The notes under the pieces are model-generated. The model had not been told where the DNA came from. It saw nothing but the letters and a program-made list of their open reading frames with translations, and made no database searches. A stretch of DNA of 64,000 nt from positions 6,430,682-6,494,681 of the forward strand of contig NC_087384.1 of NCBI RefSeq assembly GCF_963675165.1, written 5' to 3'. This DNA is from Halichondria panicea. Its lineage: Eukaryota; Porifera; Demospongiae; Suberitida; Halichondriidae. This document shows, in pieces, positions 51,665 through 63,890 of the stretch; position 1 is the first letter of the stretch, and each line of letters starts with the position of its first letter. The translations under genes were made by a program, and so were the position numbers.

Positions 51665-54600
51665 GTGCATGGTAACAGAGGAGCCGTATACAGGGCCACG
51701 TGGTAGAGTCAAGGCCGGGAATATTGCTCAGATGACAGCCGACTGCCAGGAAGGATTCTCTTGCGTTCAGACTGGCCACAGGAAGCGTAACTGCAAGAGC
51801 AGTGAGTTAAACTGCATGTGCATGCATGGTGCCAATAATTCCATTGTTTAGCTGATACAGCGCTTCTATCAATTAATACATTGTGAGGGTGAACAGGATG
51901 TCTCTCATACAAAACAGATTGATTATTTGGCTCTCTCCACACACAGCACAATGCAAAATGGCTCTTAAGAACAATACAAACATTGAGTGTAATAAAGAGG
52001 GTAACTTCAAGCCGCTACAGTGTGATCCCATAGTATCAGCTATTAATGAGAGTGAATCAGGCGGGGCAAGGTCAAGGTCAAAGAAGCGTGATCCAATGAT
52101 GTGTCGATGCGTTGAAATGTTGTCAGGAGATACTATAGTGAGCTCAGAGGTCAGGGTGGAGCCAGGGATGAAACGACCTAACTGCCGATTTAGAGGTAAA
52201 TTATTTTTATTATTGACGAAAAGTTGACATTTTTAAGCGCCACCCACCCACAGATTGCAAAATTCCTGGGACCCGAGGACGAGGCAGAAGAGGCAAAAAA
52301 GAACGAATGTACAGAGTCCAACATGGAGATACTTATTTTGATGCAGCCAACTGTCGAAGTTGCCAGTGCATTGATGGAGATGCACAAGCTTTCTGCAGGT
52401 AAAAGACACACGTCTAATTATACGTGTATGTGATACTTGTAATTAAGTGTCGTGCTGTTACTAGAGTATTATTAACTCTGTATGCAGCCAGTCGTGCTCA
52501 TGGTAATACTTTGATATTACTTTAATTTTTATTCTTTATTACTTTCATCTTATTCAGTGCTTCTGTGGGTAATTGTGAGGCAATCACGGGTCAGAATAAC
52601 TGCACGTTGGAGGGTGGCTTGATGATACTTCACGGTGAACAGATGACCTTTGGGTGTGAGAAGTGTGGTTGCAGTAACGGGAAAATCAGCTGTGTCACTA
52701 TCGGAGACTGTGAGGTACAAGGGGGAGGAATGTCGTAAAATATTTTCTGAGTTAGTTGTGTAGAGGAAAGGCTTCTTTAGGCTACTTATAAAATTAAAAT
52801 CACCTATCAAACTAAAGTTAGGCGCTCTAGGTTAGTTTTCATTCAAGCATCATGCATGGTATTGTTTTGCTCTGATCATACCAACTCTCCGACAATTCAA
52901 GACTGAAGAGGTGAACATGTGCAAAGAGTGTGAGACGTTACCACCGAACCCAGTGTGTGGGCCCGATGGCCGCAACCACAAGACAGAGTGTGCTGCTGTC
53001 TACTGTGCTGGGATACCTGCCATTGCCCTCCTTGAAGGACCTTGTCAGAGCAACGTGAGAATATTAAAACACATGGTCACAACTTTATTATTTGTCGTAT
53101 GATTTATTTTCCTTGTGTGTAGGATGTGTGTGAAATTTACCCCTGCGATAACGATACCTTCACCTGTATTCCTGGAGGGGGCGTGGCATGTGTCGGCACC
53201 GGTGGCTGTGAACCAGACCAACTCAGAACATGCAGTATGTGCAGTGCTACGTACATGTACTCTAATTAGAGCTTATCAATAACTGCCATGTTCCCATCTC
53301 ACTGTTGTGTATACCCTTCCCTACATAGTCGACCTGGACACTCTCCAATGCACTGGGAATGAGTCATCATTGATTTTAGGATTTGAAGTTTGTGGTTCGG
53401 ATAACATCACGTACTCGAGCATCTGCAGCCTCCTCCAAAACACAGTGGATGTGCAGATTGCAAGCAGTGGTTCTTGTGAGAGTGAAGAATGTACCAGCAT
53501 TGGAGAGGTGAGTTAAGCGGTTGATTATATGTAAAATATTTCATTTTATCTCCTATAGGTTTGCGGTAGTGATGGAGTAACCTACCCTAACCCATGTGTT
53601 CTGAGAAGCCAGGCTGTCACTAGATTAGACTATCCTAGTGCTTGTGTCACTAATGGATCCACTGCTGAAGCAATCTGTGAAAGTGTTCAAACACAGGGAC
53701 TGTGTATAGTGAACACTGACAATTGTGACTCTCCCCACCTCCCAGAGAATGGCTGCTGTCCCATATGTGGTGAGGGTTAATTCCCTCTTGGTTAATTATT
53801 CTTGCATGTACGACACTGGCTCTCATAATACTCAGTGAATTCGTCAAAATATATGTAGGCTATGTCATTATAGTGAAACATTAATTTTTAGCTGAAACAA
53901 TAAAAGCGTGTATAATCTCAGCAATAATGTGAGCTTCATGCATTGTTGTTTGTTTTCGCAATGAGTGTAATAGCTCATTAAATTTGCAAAAAGTGGCGGC
54001 AAATCTTTTTCTAAGGCTTGTATAATTATAATTATACATACAGGTGGTTCTGTGACGATAGCATTTGATCGAGATGCACTAACAGTTGCTGGTTCTGCTG
54101 ACTACGACTTCACTTCAGTGGACAACATAGCCATCAAGATTCTCCAGCTATTTTACGAAATCCAATGCACTGTATTTGTCGATGTCACCACCACGTACAA
54201 TATTGAGATGTCACTCGTCTCTGAGAACACCACGTACACATATGAGTGTGTAACACTAGCAAAGGTATAAGTGTAATCAAGGGCTTATAAAAGAGAAGAG
54301 GGCATGCAACTCGGGTTATTCTCAGAATCAGCAAAATACGAAAATAATTCGCTATATACGGTATTGTAATATGATATTCAATCTAGAAATCTTCATTACG
54401 TGTTCACATACACAGAGAATTGTCAATACACATGCATGTATACTAGTATCATTGCTACACACACACACACACACACACACACCACAAACAAGGAAATTGC
54501 TAGTACTGTGAATGGAGACGTCGTAACTACTGGTTCCAGGCGCAGGAGACAAACAGATGATGATGAGAGCATTCCACAGATATTTGAGTATGCCATAGTA

Positions 54601-54753
54601 GCGTCCACATCTCCCTTGGTGTCTGATGACTCTACAGTACAGCCTGTCGTTACTGATGTTGAGGCTACAACTAGTGGAGCTCCATCGCTTCGAGTGACAC
54701 TAGGCGCTCTCTCACTGTTGGTGTTGAGCATGCTCTCCGTACTGCTGGGATAA
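51665..54753 (+). pseudogene. A': 5'-truncated duplicate of gene A exons 7-16
   Basis: Exons equivalent to gene A 7-16 are at 51665-51801 (5' end lost), 51947-52195, 52254-52398, 52558-52714, 52902-53054, 53123-53234, 53329-53507, 53559-53769, 54044-54264 and 54493-54753. All frames are open and encode the second thyroglobulin-1, VWC-like, three Kazal, GCCPICG, conserved domain, RRRR and GPI signal with very few changes (for example Glu to Gly at 52650). The match to gene A begins exactly at GTGCATGGTAAC. Upstream is unrelated inverted-repeat DNA, so the signal peptide, first thyroglobulin and antistasin exons are missing. An ATG at 51648 would give an ORF without a signal peptide. It is most likely a recent, still intact fragment, unless an undetected 5' exon supplies a signal. 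Confidence 0.8.
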
Positions 54754-54925
54754 ACTCTATTTAGCTATAGTCATAGCTAGTCACTCTGACTGTACTGCTA
54801 TATTGTGTAGTTTCCATTAAGTATGAAACAGTTAATTGTATACTTCACCGTGAAACATGTGTTAATAATTTTGGTCAAATAATTTTCATCGTGAGTGACC
54901 GTACCGTATAGAAGAGGATTGTGAA

Positions 54926-54937
54926 TGCGCATGCGCA
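54926..54937. promoter_or_regulatory. NRF1-type palindrome upstream of B'
   Basis: TGCGCATGCGCA lies 99 bp before the B' start codon and is the duplicate of the site at 35149-35160. Confidence 0.45.
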
Positions 54938-55036
54938 GCACGGCACGCGATGCCCCTAGGGCTTAGCTACTGGGGCCCTTAGCTACTGGACTTGACTTGT
55001 TTAATTCAGTTGCCAACCCAAGTTTTTAAAAGAAGG

Positions 55037-58000
55037 ATGATGTGGAAGATGTCTACCGGTATGCACTTGCACAACACCATTGCGGTGTTAATTCTTGCTA
55101 TTGGTAAGTGGACCAGAGTCAATACAGTACAGTATAATTATCTAAACTCCTTGCTTTTGTTTTTACAGTATTGTGCCTCTCTACTGTCAATTGTCAAGGT
55201 AAGAGTGAAAAGTGCATTAAGGTGCAGTATTGGTTTTTAGCACATGCTAATTATTTATGCTATTTTATCGTGTTGCAATAGCAAATATGTTATAGTTATA
55301 ACACGGGCACGAGGGATGTATGGAATATATTGCACTGAAGCACGAGGGCGCCAGCCCCGAGGGCTGAGTGCAATATATGCCATGCAGCCCGAGTGCACGT
55401 GTTATAACTAGTTTATATCCCGAGGGCATAGCAACATAACACTGTCCTAGTAACACAATATAAACAGCACAAAAAAGACAGAGACAACTCTAGACACAGC
55501 TCCATCTCTTCTCTCTTCTAGACGCCAGTATCTGCAGCGTATAAGATTGGCATGACCGACGAATGGCTTGACACAAAATTGTTGGAGTTTCAACTGAAAT
55601 CTGCAAAACAGCCCCACCCCACTTCTGGTGCTGCAAAACAGCCCCGCCCCACTTACTGCTGCAAAGAAACAGCCCCACCCCACTACTCAGTAAATACATG
55701 GTATTAGCTAGCTGCTGGTCTACGCTCGGCCTCATAACCAAGCCAAGAAAGCTCGCTTCTACACTACTGCAAAACAGCTCATGCCCCCAGCAAAAAGAGC
55801 CACTTCTAGTGCTACGGTGAAGCAGAATTGACATGCATCACGATGTCGAGGACTAGGTCGATCTAGGAACACAGAATCTTCCACAAAATGAATCTTGGAC
55901 AATTTTAAAACCTGCATGGTTGCAAGAAGAAACTCCAGCAGTGCTGAACATTCATTCCTGCATGGCTGGACATACTTTGATACTCATGCGTATTAATTTA
56001 ATTTTAATTTAATTGTCTGTCTAATTGCCAGAGGGGCGTTTTGCGGTCAGTGCATTATGACTTTGCAGTCAGTGCAATATGACTTTCAGCAGTGCAATAT
56101 GCTTCATATTGCACTTGGCAACAACGTAGCAACGGGATATAAAGCATGCTATTTCTTATATATAATATATAGGCGCTATTATTGCTATTTCATATCGTGT
56201 TGCTAATAGCAAATAATTATAGCATACTATTTCTTATCTGGCGCTATTATTGCTATTATTGCTATTTTTACTTTTGTTGGTATATATAACAGGAGCACAT
56301 TACAGAAGGAGCGTCTTACCTCGGGAATCGCATCTCGTGGAAGTTTGCAAAGCATGACCTTATATGCAAAACCACTAAGTGGGTCTGCGGGCGAGTGCTA
56401 ATTGAGCTGACGGTGCACTTTTACCAAGCATAGGTCAATAAAAGTGAAAAGTTACAGCTAGCTAGCTAGCTATAGACCTGGAAGTAAACTCTCTCTTCTA
56501 AGAACCCCAGTAAGACTCCCTACTGCAAAAACAAAACACCTAGTATGTGTTAGTCTAAGTCTAGCAAACTTTCTCTGTACAAAGTGACTGGATATCTCTT
56601 TCCTTGGCAATCTGTTGTAGAAATTACAACAACGGTAACGAATCGTTATGATGAATTAGATGAAGTTGTATGTGAGCTCCTCCCTGACAAACAAACTGTA
56701 GTCTAGGTAACTGCCTTATCAGTCAAGTAGGCTAAAAATCTGTGTCCTTTGATGTAAGCTTTGATGTCTCTTTGTGCATATGTAGTTAAAAAAAAAAAGA
56801 AACCTTTGACTAGCTAGGAAGAGTAGCAGCAGTAGTAGTAGGAAGAGTAGCAGTAGTAGTAGCAGTGCAAGCAGGACTAGGACTAGATTAAAAAGTTGGT
56901 GGAACGAATAACTGACCGTTTGGACGTCACCTGGCTGCCAGACTTTCATCTGGACTCTTCCCCCTGAGTAGCTGGCCTTTCTCTAAGCCACAAAACTGAG
57001 CAAGAAGCTGAAGAAGCAGCTAGACAGAGACATGTACCTAGCCTTGAGAATTGGGAGGCGTGGCTCAACTAGTTAGCCCAGCCCAGAGGAATTGTTACCG
57101 TGGGTACTGAACAAACCGTAGAAGTAGGGCTACCCCTGGCTTTACTGAATTAACTAGCTGTGTCTGCTGTCTAGTTGGACCAGATTTAGCTAGATAATGG
57201 GGTAGAGAATAGTTGAGCGGTGCTGTGTGTAGCTTGAACTGTACTGGCTGGCAAGAATCTAGTAAGCACCCTATGCACTGATAACTCGTCAGAATGGAGG
57301 GTATGTTCTAGGGATCTGGACAGCTGTACATCCAAAGGAGCCAGGGAGTGCCAATCATCTTCTCCCAGTCTCTGACACGCTAAACAAAACGAGCTAGAAC
57401 TGGGAGTCCCAGCTAGAATTGCTAGCCGGATCTAGACTAATAGAATGACATGGAGGCGTGGTGAGGCCGGATCCACACTAATTGATCGACCTAAAGACGC
57501 TCCTGTTCCAGACTTTCACGAATGGTAAGGAAAGGGTTATGCTCCTATTTACAGAACTTTCTGTACCTCACCAATGACAGTCTCTTCCATGATGTATACC
57601 AACATCCATCAAAGATATAGCTATTCATTTTAGCTCTTTCTGGCTCAACCTAGCTCTCCTGCTGCTGCACTACATACAAAATCCGTTTATAATAATATTC
57701 ACAGGCTGACCGCGGTCTGTAATTTATGTACACAGTACTTACACACTTTTCTTATAAGGCAATGCGGCGTTTACGAAAGCACACGAGATGCGATTTCCGA
57801 ACCCATGCACAGTTATACGCTCCTTCTGTAATGTGCTCCTGATATAATAATAGTATTGAAACATGGTATTAGTATAATCAGGAGTACATGTACTCCTTTT
57901 TTATCACGTATACACTCTCAGAATACATTGTCTGTACGTATCCATACTTTAAACAAAACGTGCACACACAAAACGTTAGCTTCACATGTATATACAGCTG

Positions 58001-61000
58001 CCTATATTGATTCACTAAACTTGTTCATGCATAGCAACCTGTCCCCCGTTGACTGCCCCTAATGATGGTAGCATATCGTATGGCCTCGCTGTTGAGACCA
58101 ATGGCGGGTATGATATTGGCGACGTAGCCACGTTCTCTTGTGATAATAACTTCATTCTGTCGGGATCCACCACCAGCACGTGCCAGAGTGACTACACATG
58201 GGACAATAGCGAACCCACCTGCCAAGGTAAGTAGTCTTGAAACGTTGCACTCCTGGTTGAATAATTATAAAGATACAATGACAAAGGTGCCACCGTATAG
58301 TACACATGAATAAATACTGATCCTTGTGATGTGTGGCATACATTTAATGCATGACTGTCTGTACAGTATGTGGTTAAGGTATTATATCACGTATACACTC
58401 TCAGAATACATTGTCTGTATGTATCCATACTTTAAACAAAACGTGCACACACAAAACGTTAGCTTCACATGTATACAGCTGCCTATATTGATTCACTAAA
58501 CTTGTTCATGCATAGCAACCTGTCCCTCGTTGACTGCCCCTGATGATGGTAGCATATCGTATGACCTCACTGTTCAGACCAATGGCGGGTATGGTGTTGG
58601 CGCAGTAGCCACATTCTCTTGTGATGCTAACTTCGATCTGTCGGGATCCACCACCAGCACGTGCCAGGGTGACCACACATGGGACAATAGCGAACCCACC
58701 TGCCAAGGTAAGTAGTCTTGAAACGTTGCACTCCTGGTTGAATAATTATAAAGATACAATGACAAAGGTGCCATCGTATAGTACACATGAATAAATACTG
58801 ATCCTTGTGATGTGTGGCATACATTTAATGCATGACTGTCTGTACAGTATGTGGTTAAGGTATTATATCACGTATACACTCTCAGAATACATTGTCTATA
58901 GTGGTTGTATTGTAAGGAGTGAAAGTGCAGCGATTTCGCTATGTATACTTCTCGTTTAGATAAACTATAGTGGTTGTATTGTAAGGAGTGAAAGTGCAGC
59001 GATTTCGCTATGTATACTTCTCGTTTAGATAATTATAACAATCATATTTGCTATACTTTTTTGCCTATCTACTAATTCAGGGGGTTTCTCCTGTGCTGAT
59101 CTGTCAATGTTTTTTACTGAAATCGCCTGTGCTCCTGATGGCTCCTTTGCTCCGGTGCAGTGCAGTGGCATGGAGTGTAACTGTGTCAACACTATGACTG
59201 GAGATGTACTTAGACAAATACCGTTCTCACAGAGGGACACCTTCAACTGCTCAGCACGTTAGTTAATTTAGCATATCCCTCTCGTACCACTTTAACCACT
59301 TCTTTTTTATTGCTATTTTTACTTTTGTTGGTATATATAACAGGAGCACATTACAGAAGGAGCGTCTTACCTCGGGAATCGCATCTCGTGGAAGTTTGCA
59401 AAGCATGACCTTATATGCAAAACCACTAAGTGGGTCTGCGGGCGAGTGCTAATTGAGCTGACGGTGCACTTTTACCAAGCATAGGTCAATAAAAGTGAAA
59501 AGTTACAGCTAGCTAGCTAGCTATAGACCTGGAAGTAAACTCTCTCTTCTAAGAACCCCAGTAAGACTCCCTACTGCAAAAACAAAACACCTAGTATGTG
59601 TTAGTCTAAGTCTAGCAAACTTTCTCTGTACAAAGTGACTGGATATCTCTTTCCTTGGCAATCTGTTGTAGAAATTACAACAACGGTAACGAATCGTTAT
59701 GATGAATTAGATGAAGTTGTATGTGAACTCCTCCCTGACAAACAAACTGTAGTCTAGGTAACTGCCTTATCAGTCAAGTAGGCTAAAAATCTGTGTCCTT
59801 TGATGTAAGCTTTGATGTCTCTTTGTGCATATGTAGTTAAAAAAAAAAAGAAACCTTTGACTAGCTAGGAAGAGTAGCAGCAGTAGTAGTAGGAAGAGTA
59901 GCAGTAGTAGTAGCAGTGCAAGCAGGACTAGGACTAGATTAAAAAGTTGGTGGAACGAATAACTGACCGTTTGGACGTCACCTGGCTGCCAGACTTTCAT
60001 CTGGACTCTTCCCCCTGAGTAGCTGGCCTTTCTCTAAGCCACAAAACTGAGCAAGAAGCTGAAGAAGCAGCTAGACAGAGACATGTACCTAGCCTTGAGA
60101 ATTGGGAGGCGTGGCTCAACTAGTTAGCCCAGCCCAGAGGAATTGTTACCGTGGGTACTGAACAAACCGTAGAAGTAGGGCTACCCCTGGCTTTACTGAA
60201 TTAACTAGCTGTGTCTGCTGTCTAGTTGGACCAGATTTAGCTAGATAATGGGGTAGAGAATAGTTGAGCGGTGCTGTGTGTAGCTTGAACTGTACTGGCT
60301 GGCAAGAATCTAGTAAGCACCCTATGCACTGATAACTCGTCAGAATGGAGGGTATGTTCTAGGGATCTGGACAGCTGTACATCCAAAGGAGCCAGGGAGT
60401 GCCAATCATCTTCTCCCAGTCTCTGACACGCTAAACAAAACGAGCTAGAACTGGGAGTCCCAGCTAGAATTGCTAGCCGGATCTAGACTAATAGAATGAC
60501 ATGGAGGCGTGGTGAGGCCGGATCCACACTAATTGATCGACCTAAAGACGCTCCTGTTCCAGACTTTCACGAATGGTAAGGAAAGGGTTATGCTCCTATT
60601 TACAGAACTTTCTGTACCTCACCAATGACAGTCTCTTCCATGATGTATACCAACATCCATAAAAGATATAGCTATTCATTTTAGCTCTTTCTGGCTCAAC
60701 CTAGCTCTCCTGCTGCTGCACTACATACAAAATCCGTTTATAATAATATTCACAGGCTGACCGCGGTCTGTAATTTATGTACACAGTACTTACACACTTT
60801 TCTTATAAGGCAATGCGGCGTTTACGAAAGCACACGAGATGCGATTTCCGAACCCATGCACAGTTATACGCTCCTTCTGTAATGTGCTCCTGATATAATA
60901 ATAGTATTGAAACATGGTATTAGTATAATCAGGAGTACATGTACTCCTTTTTTATCACGTATACACTCTCAGAATACATTGTCTGTACGTATCCATACTT

Positions 61001-63890
61001 TAAACAAAACGTGCACACACAAAACGTTAGCTTCACATGTATATACAGCTGCCTATATTGATTCACTAAACTTGTTCATGCATAGCGCCCTGTCCCCCGT
61101 TGACTGCCCCTAATGATGGTAGCATATCGTATGGCCTCGCTGTTGAGACCAATGGCGGGTATGATATTGGCGACGTAGCCACGTTCTCTTGTGATAATAA
61201 CTTCATTCTGTCGGGATCCACCACCAGCACGTGCCAGAGTGACTACACATGGGACAATAGCGAACCCACCTGCCAAGGTAAGTAGTCTTGAAACGTTGCA
61301 CTCCTGGTTGAATAATTATAAAGATACAATGACAAAGGTGCCACCGTATAGTACACATGAATAAATACTGATCCTTGTGATGTGTGGCATACATTTAATG
61401 CATGACTGTCTGTACAGTATGTGGTTAAGGTATTATATCACGTATACACTCTCAGAATACATTGTCTGTATGTATCCATACTTTAAACAAAACGTGCACA
61501 CACAAAACGTTAGCTTCACATGTATACAGCTGCCTATATTGATTCACTAAACTTGTTCATGCATAGCAACCTGTCCCTCGTTGACTGCCCCTGATGATGG
61601 TAGCATATCGTATGACCTCACTGTTCAGACCAATGGCGGGTATGGTGTTGGCGCAGTAGCCACATTCTCTTGTGATGCTAACTTCGATCTGTCGGGATCC
61701 ACCACCAGCACGTGCCAGGGTGACCACACATGGGACAATAGCGAACCCACCTGCCAAGGTAAGTAGTCTTGAAACGTTGCACTCCTGGTTGAATAATTAT
61801 AAAGATACAATGACAAAGGTGCCACCGTATAGTACACATGAATAAATACTGATCCTTGTGATGTGTGGCATACATTTAATGCATGACTGTCTGTACAGTA
61901 TGTGGTTAAGGTATTATATCACGTATACACTCTCAGAATACATTGTCTGTATGTATCCATACTTTAAACAAAACGTGCACACACAAAACGTTAGCTTCAC
62001 ATGTATACAGCTGCCTATATTGATTCACTAAACTTGTTCATGCATAGCAACCTGTCCCTCGTTGACTGCCCCTGATGATGGTAGCATATCGTATGACCTC
62101 ACTGTTCAGACCAATGGCGGGTATGGTGTTGGCGCAGTAGCCACATTCTCTTGTGACGCTAACTTCGATCTGTCGGGATCCACTACCAGCACGTGCCAGG
62201 GTGATAACACATGGGACAATAGCGAACCCACCTGCCAAGGTAAGTAGTCTTGAAACGTTGCACTCCTGGTTGAATAATTATAAAGATACAATGACAAAGG
62301 TGCCACCGTATAGTACACATGAATAAATACTGATCCTTGTGATGTGTGGCATACATTTAATTAGCCTCGATCCCAGGCCGAGTTTTCGCTTTTATAACGG
62401 TTAGGCGAACAACTGGGCCTGGTACTAGTTGTCTGCGCATGCGCAAATTTTCATTGTATATTTGTGGTCGGCAAAAATATTTAATAAATCAACAATCGAA
62501 ATTTGTACACAGAAAAATGCACAGAGTGAGTACACAAAAGATGCACATAGGGAGTACACAAAAGATGCACATAGGGAGCTGCTTCACAAAGGCCTGGGGA
62601 GTTGCCAGTTGTGCTGCAGCACAATTACAGTGACCCAGGACAACTTCAGGATGATTGAATGCCTTCAAATTACGTTTCAAAAAGATTTAGCAGGCTGCTG
62701 GACTTCTCTGATTCTAGGCCCCAACTCGTAACTCATTGCTTGAGAAAACGTAGATTCTCTTGATGTCTCTGAGCTACCCAGCAACGCTCGAATGAGCAGG
62801 TCATACTCCAGTCCTGTGTCTGTGAGTATAGGACAATATTAAAAGAAACCAAAGACGGTTAAACCCTTACCTCAAACTGTCCAGTCTCGTCCGTTAGTAT
62901 AGCCAAGAGGAGCACTGTTGGGATAGCTGGATATTAGCCATTGCTCCTGTACAGAGAAGTAGACATTTTAAATACGTGTAGATCTCTACATATTAAATTT
63001 CTCGGTTATAGTGTCATTGTCGACGAGCTGATGATGGCAGCACCAAGTTCTCTAGCTCACACTCTTCACTTGATCCACCATATTAATGATGAAACTATAG
63101 TCTACCTACATTCTTGCCAAACATGAACAAGACTTGATAGCATAGCCGGCCATAGGGCCCACACAAAAATATCTGACCTTAACAAGCTTGACAAAGCTTT
63201 ATACCTCTTCCCTTGTTGTTCAGTCTTCAGAATAAGCTTCAGAGAAGAGAGAAGCTTCAGCTAAGAGCCATTCCAATCGATTCCAATAATGATAAAACGG
63301 GAACTGACTTCTAGTACACGATAGTACACAAATATAAATGTCACGAAAGTGAACGAGAATATCCATTCGTCAGAATCTGACGAACGATTGACGCATGCGC
63401 AGACAACTAGTACCAGGCCCAGTTGTTCGCCTAACCGTTATAAAAGCGAAAACTCGGCCTGGGATCGAGGCTAACATTTAATCAGGAGTACTCCTGGTAT
63501 AATTAATAGTATGGCTAGGAGTGCAATATGGGATTATTAGATCCCATTTGAGTGTATTTAACAGGGAACTATGAGTACTGGTACTATAGATTGCTCTGGG
63601 CTACAAACTACAAGATTGTACATTGTATTGTGATTTACAGATGCACATGTAATACAGCAGCTTCAGAAGTTACTACAGCAGTTCCAGGAGTTACTACAAT
63701 AATTCCAGGAGTCACAACTGCTGAAGAAGACTTACAAACTACAGAAACTACAGCCTCACAGGCTACAGATGCCTTAGTGGATTCCTCTGACCCTACAAAT
63801 CCTTTAAGTGATGGAGCTATGTCTGTACATGTGACGCTGGGTGCTCTCTCACTGCTGGTGTTGAGTATGCTGTCGGTACTGCTGGGATAA
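55037..63890 (+). CDS. B': chimaeric CCP/thyroglobulin GPI-anchored protein, 9 exons, 488 aa
   Basis: Proposed exons: 55037-55103, 55169-55198 (signal, as gene B), CCP 58035-58226 and 58516-58707, thyroglobulin-1 59081-59257, CCP 61086-61277, 61567-61758 and 62048-62239, and last exon 63658-63890; the sum is 489 codons with the stop. All internal joins are phase 1. The thyroglobulin exon keeps DGSFAPVQCSGMECNCVN and lacks 9 nt of its gene B counterpart. The last exon encodes a Thr-rich stalk (PGVTT repeats) and then the GPI signal VTLGALSLLVLSMLSVLLG shared with genes A and B. It has no antistasin, Kazal or RECK-like part. The final acceptor is ACAGCAG, so exon start 63658 or 63661 is possible. 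Introns hold a 2.64-kb repeat and a MULE-like element. Expression is unproven; the locus could be a rearranged non-gene, but no frame is broken. Confidence 0.6.
55289..55411. repeat. Palindromic hairpin element, duplicate of 35512-35634
   Basis: Same hairpin as in gene B intron 2, carried along by the segmental duplication. Confidence 0.7.
56257..58897. repeat. 2.64-kb direct repeat inside B', copy 1
   Basis: It contains intron sequence (also in gene B from 36480) and the CCP exons at 58035 and 58516. It matches 59308-61948 with an offset of 3051 bp. At 58897 it joins a segment with two ~68-bp copies of GTGGTTGTATTGTAAGGAG..., followed by the thyroglobulin exon. Confidence 0.93.
59308..61948. 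repeat. 2.64-kb direct repeat inside B', copy 2
   Basis: Second copy, beginning at a junction in TTTTTTATTGCTATTTTTAC where gene B-like intron sequence after the thyroglobulin exon meets the 36480-type sequence. The shared TTTAT suggests microhomology at the breakpoint. It holds CCP exons 61086 and 61567 and continues into a third at 62048. Confidence 0.93.
62362..63473. mobile_element. MULE-like non-autonomous DNA transposon, copy 2 (1112 bp)
   Basis: The termini are the same as 49937-51038, with the internal region in opposite orientation. The target duplication is ACATTTAAT at 62353-62361 and 63474-63482. The paralogous empty site is at 42864-42872 (ACATTTAAT occurring once, then CAGGAGTAC). 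It lies in the last intron of B'. Its open frames (up to 100 codons) show no transposase or zinc-finger motif. Confidence 0.95.

Larger units (their letters stand above)
51665..57628. repeat. Segmental duplication, copy 2
   Basis: Partner of 31855-37853. It carries gene A exons 7-16, the intergenic region with the NRF1-type palindrome, the signal exons of B' and the intron hairpin. It lacks the 1.36-kb insertion and is ~58 bp shorter near 57895. Confidence 0.95.

Noticed and set aside
62429..62731. 100-aa ORF within MULE copy 2 as a transposase
   Set aside because: It has no DDE, zinc-finger or other transposase motif, is partly made of a short tandem repeat, and is not open in copy 1 at comparable length.
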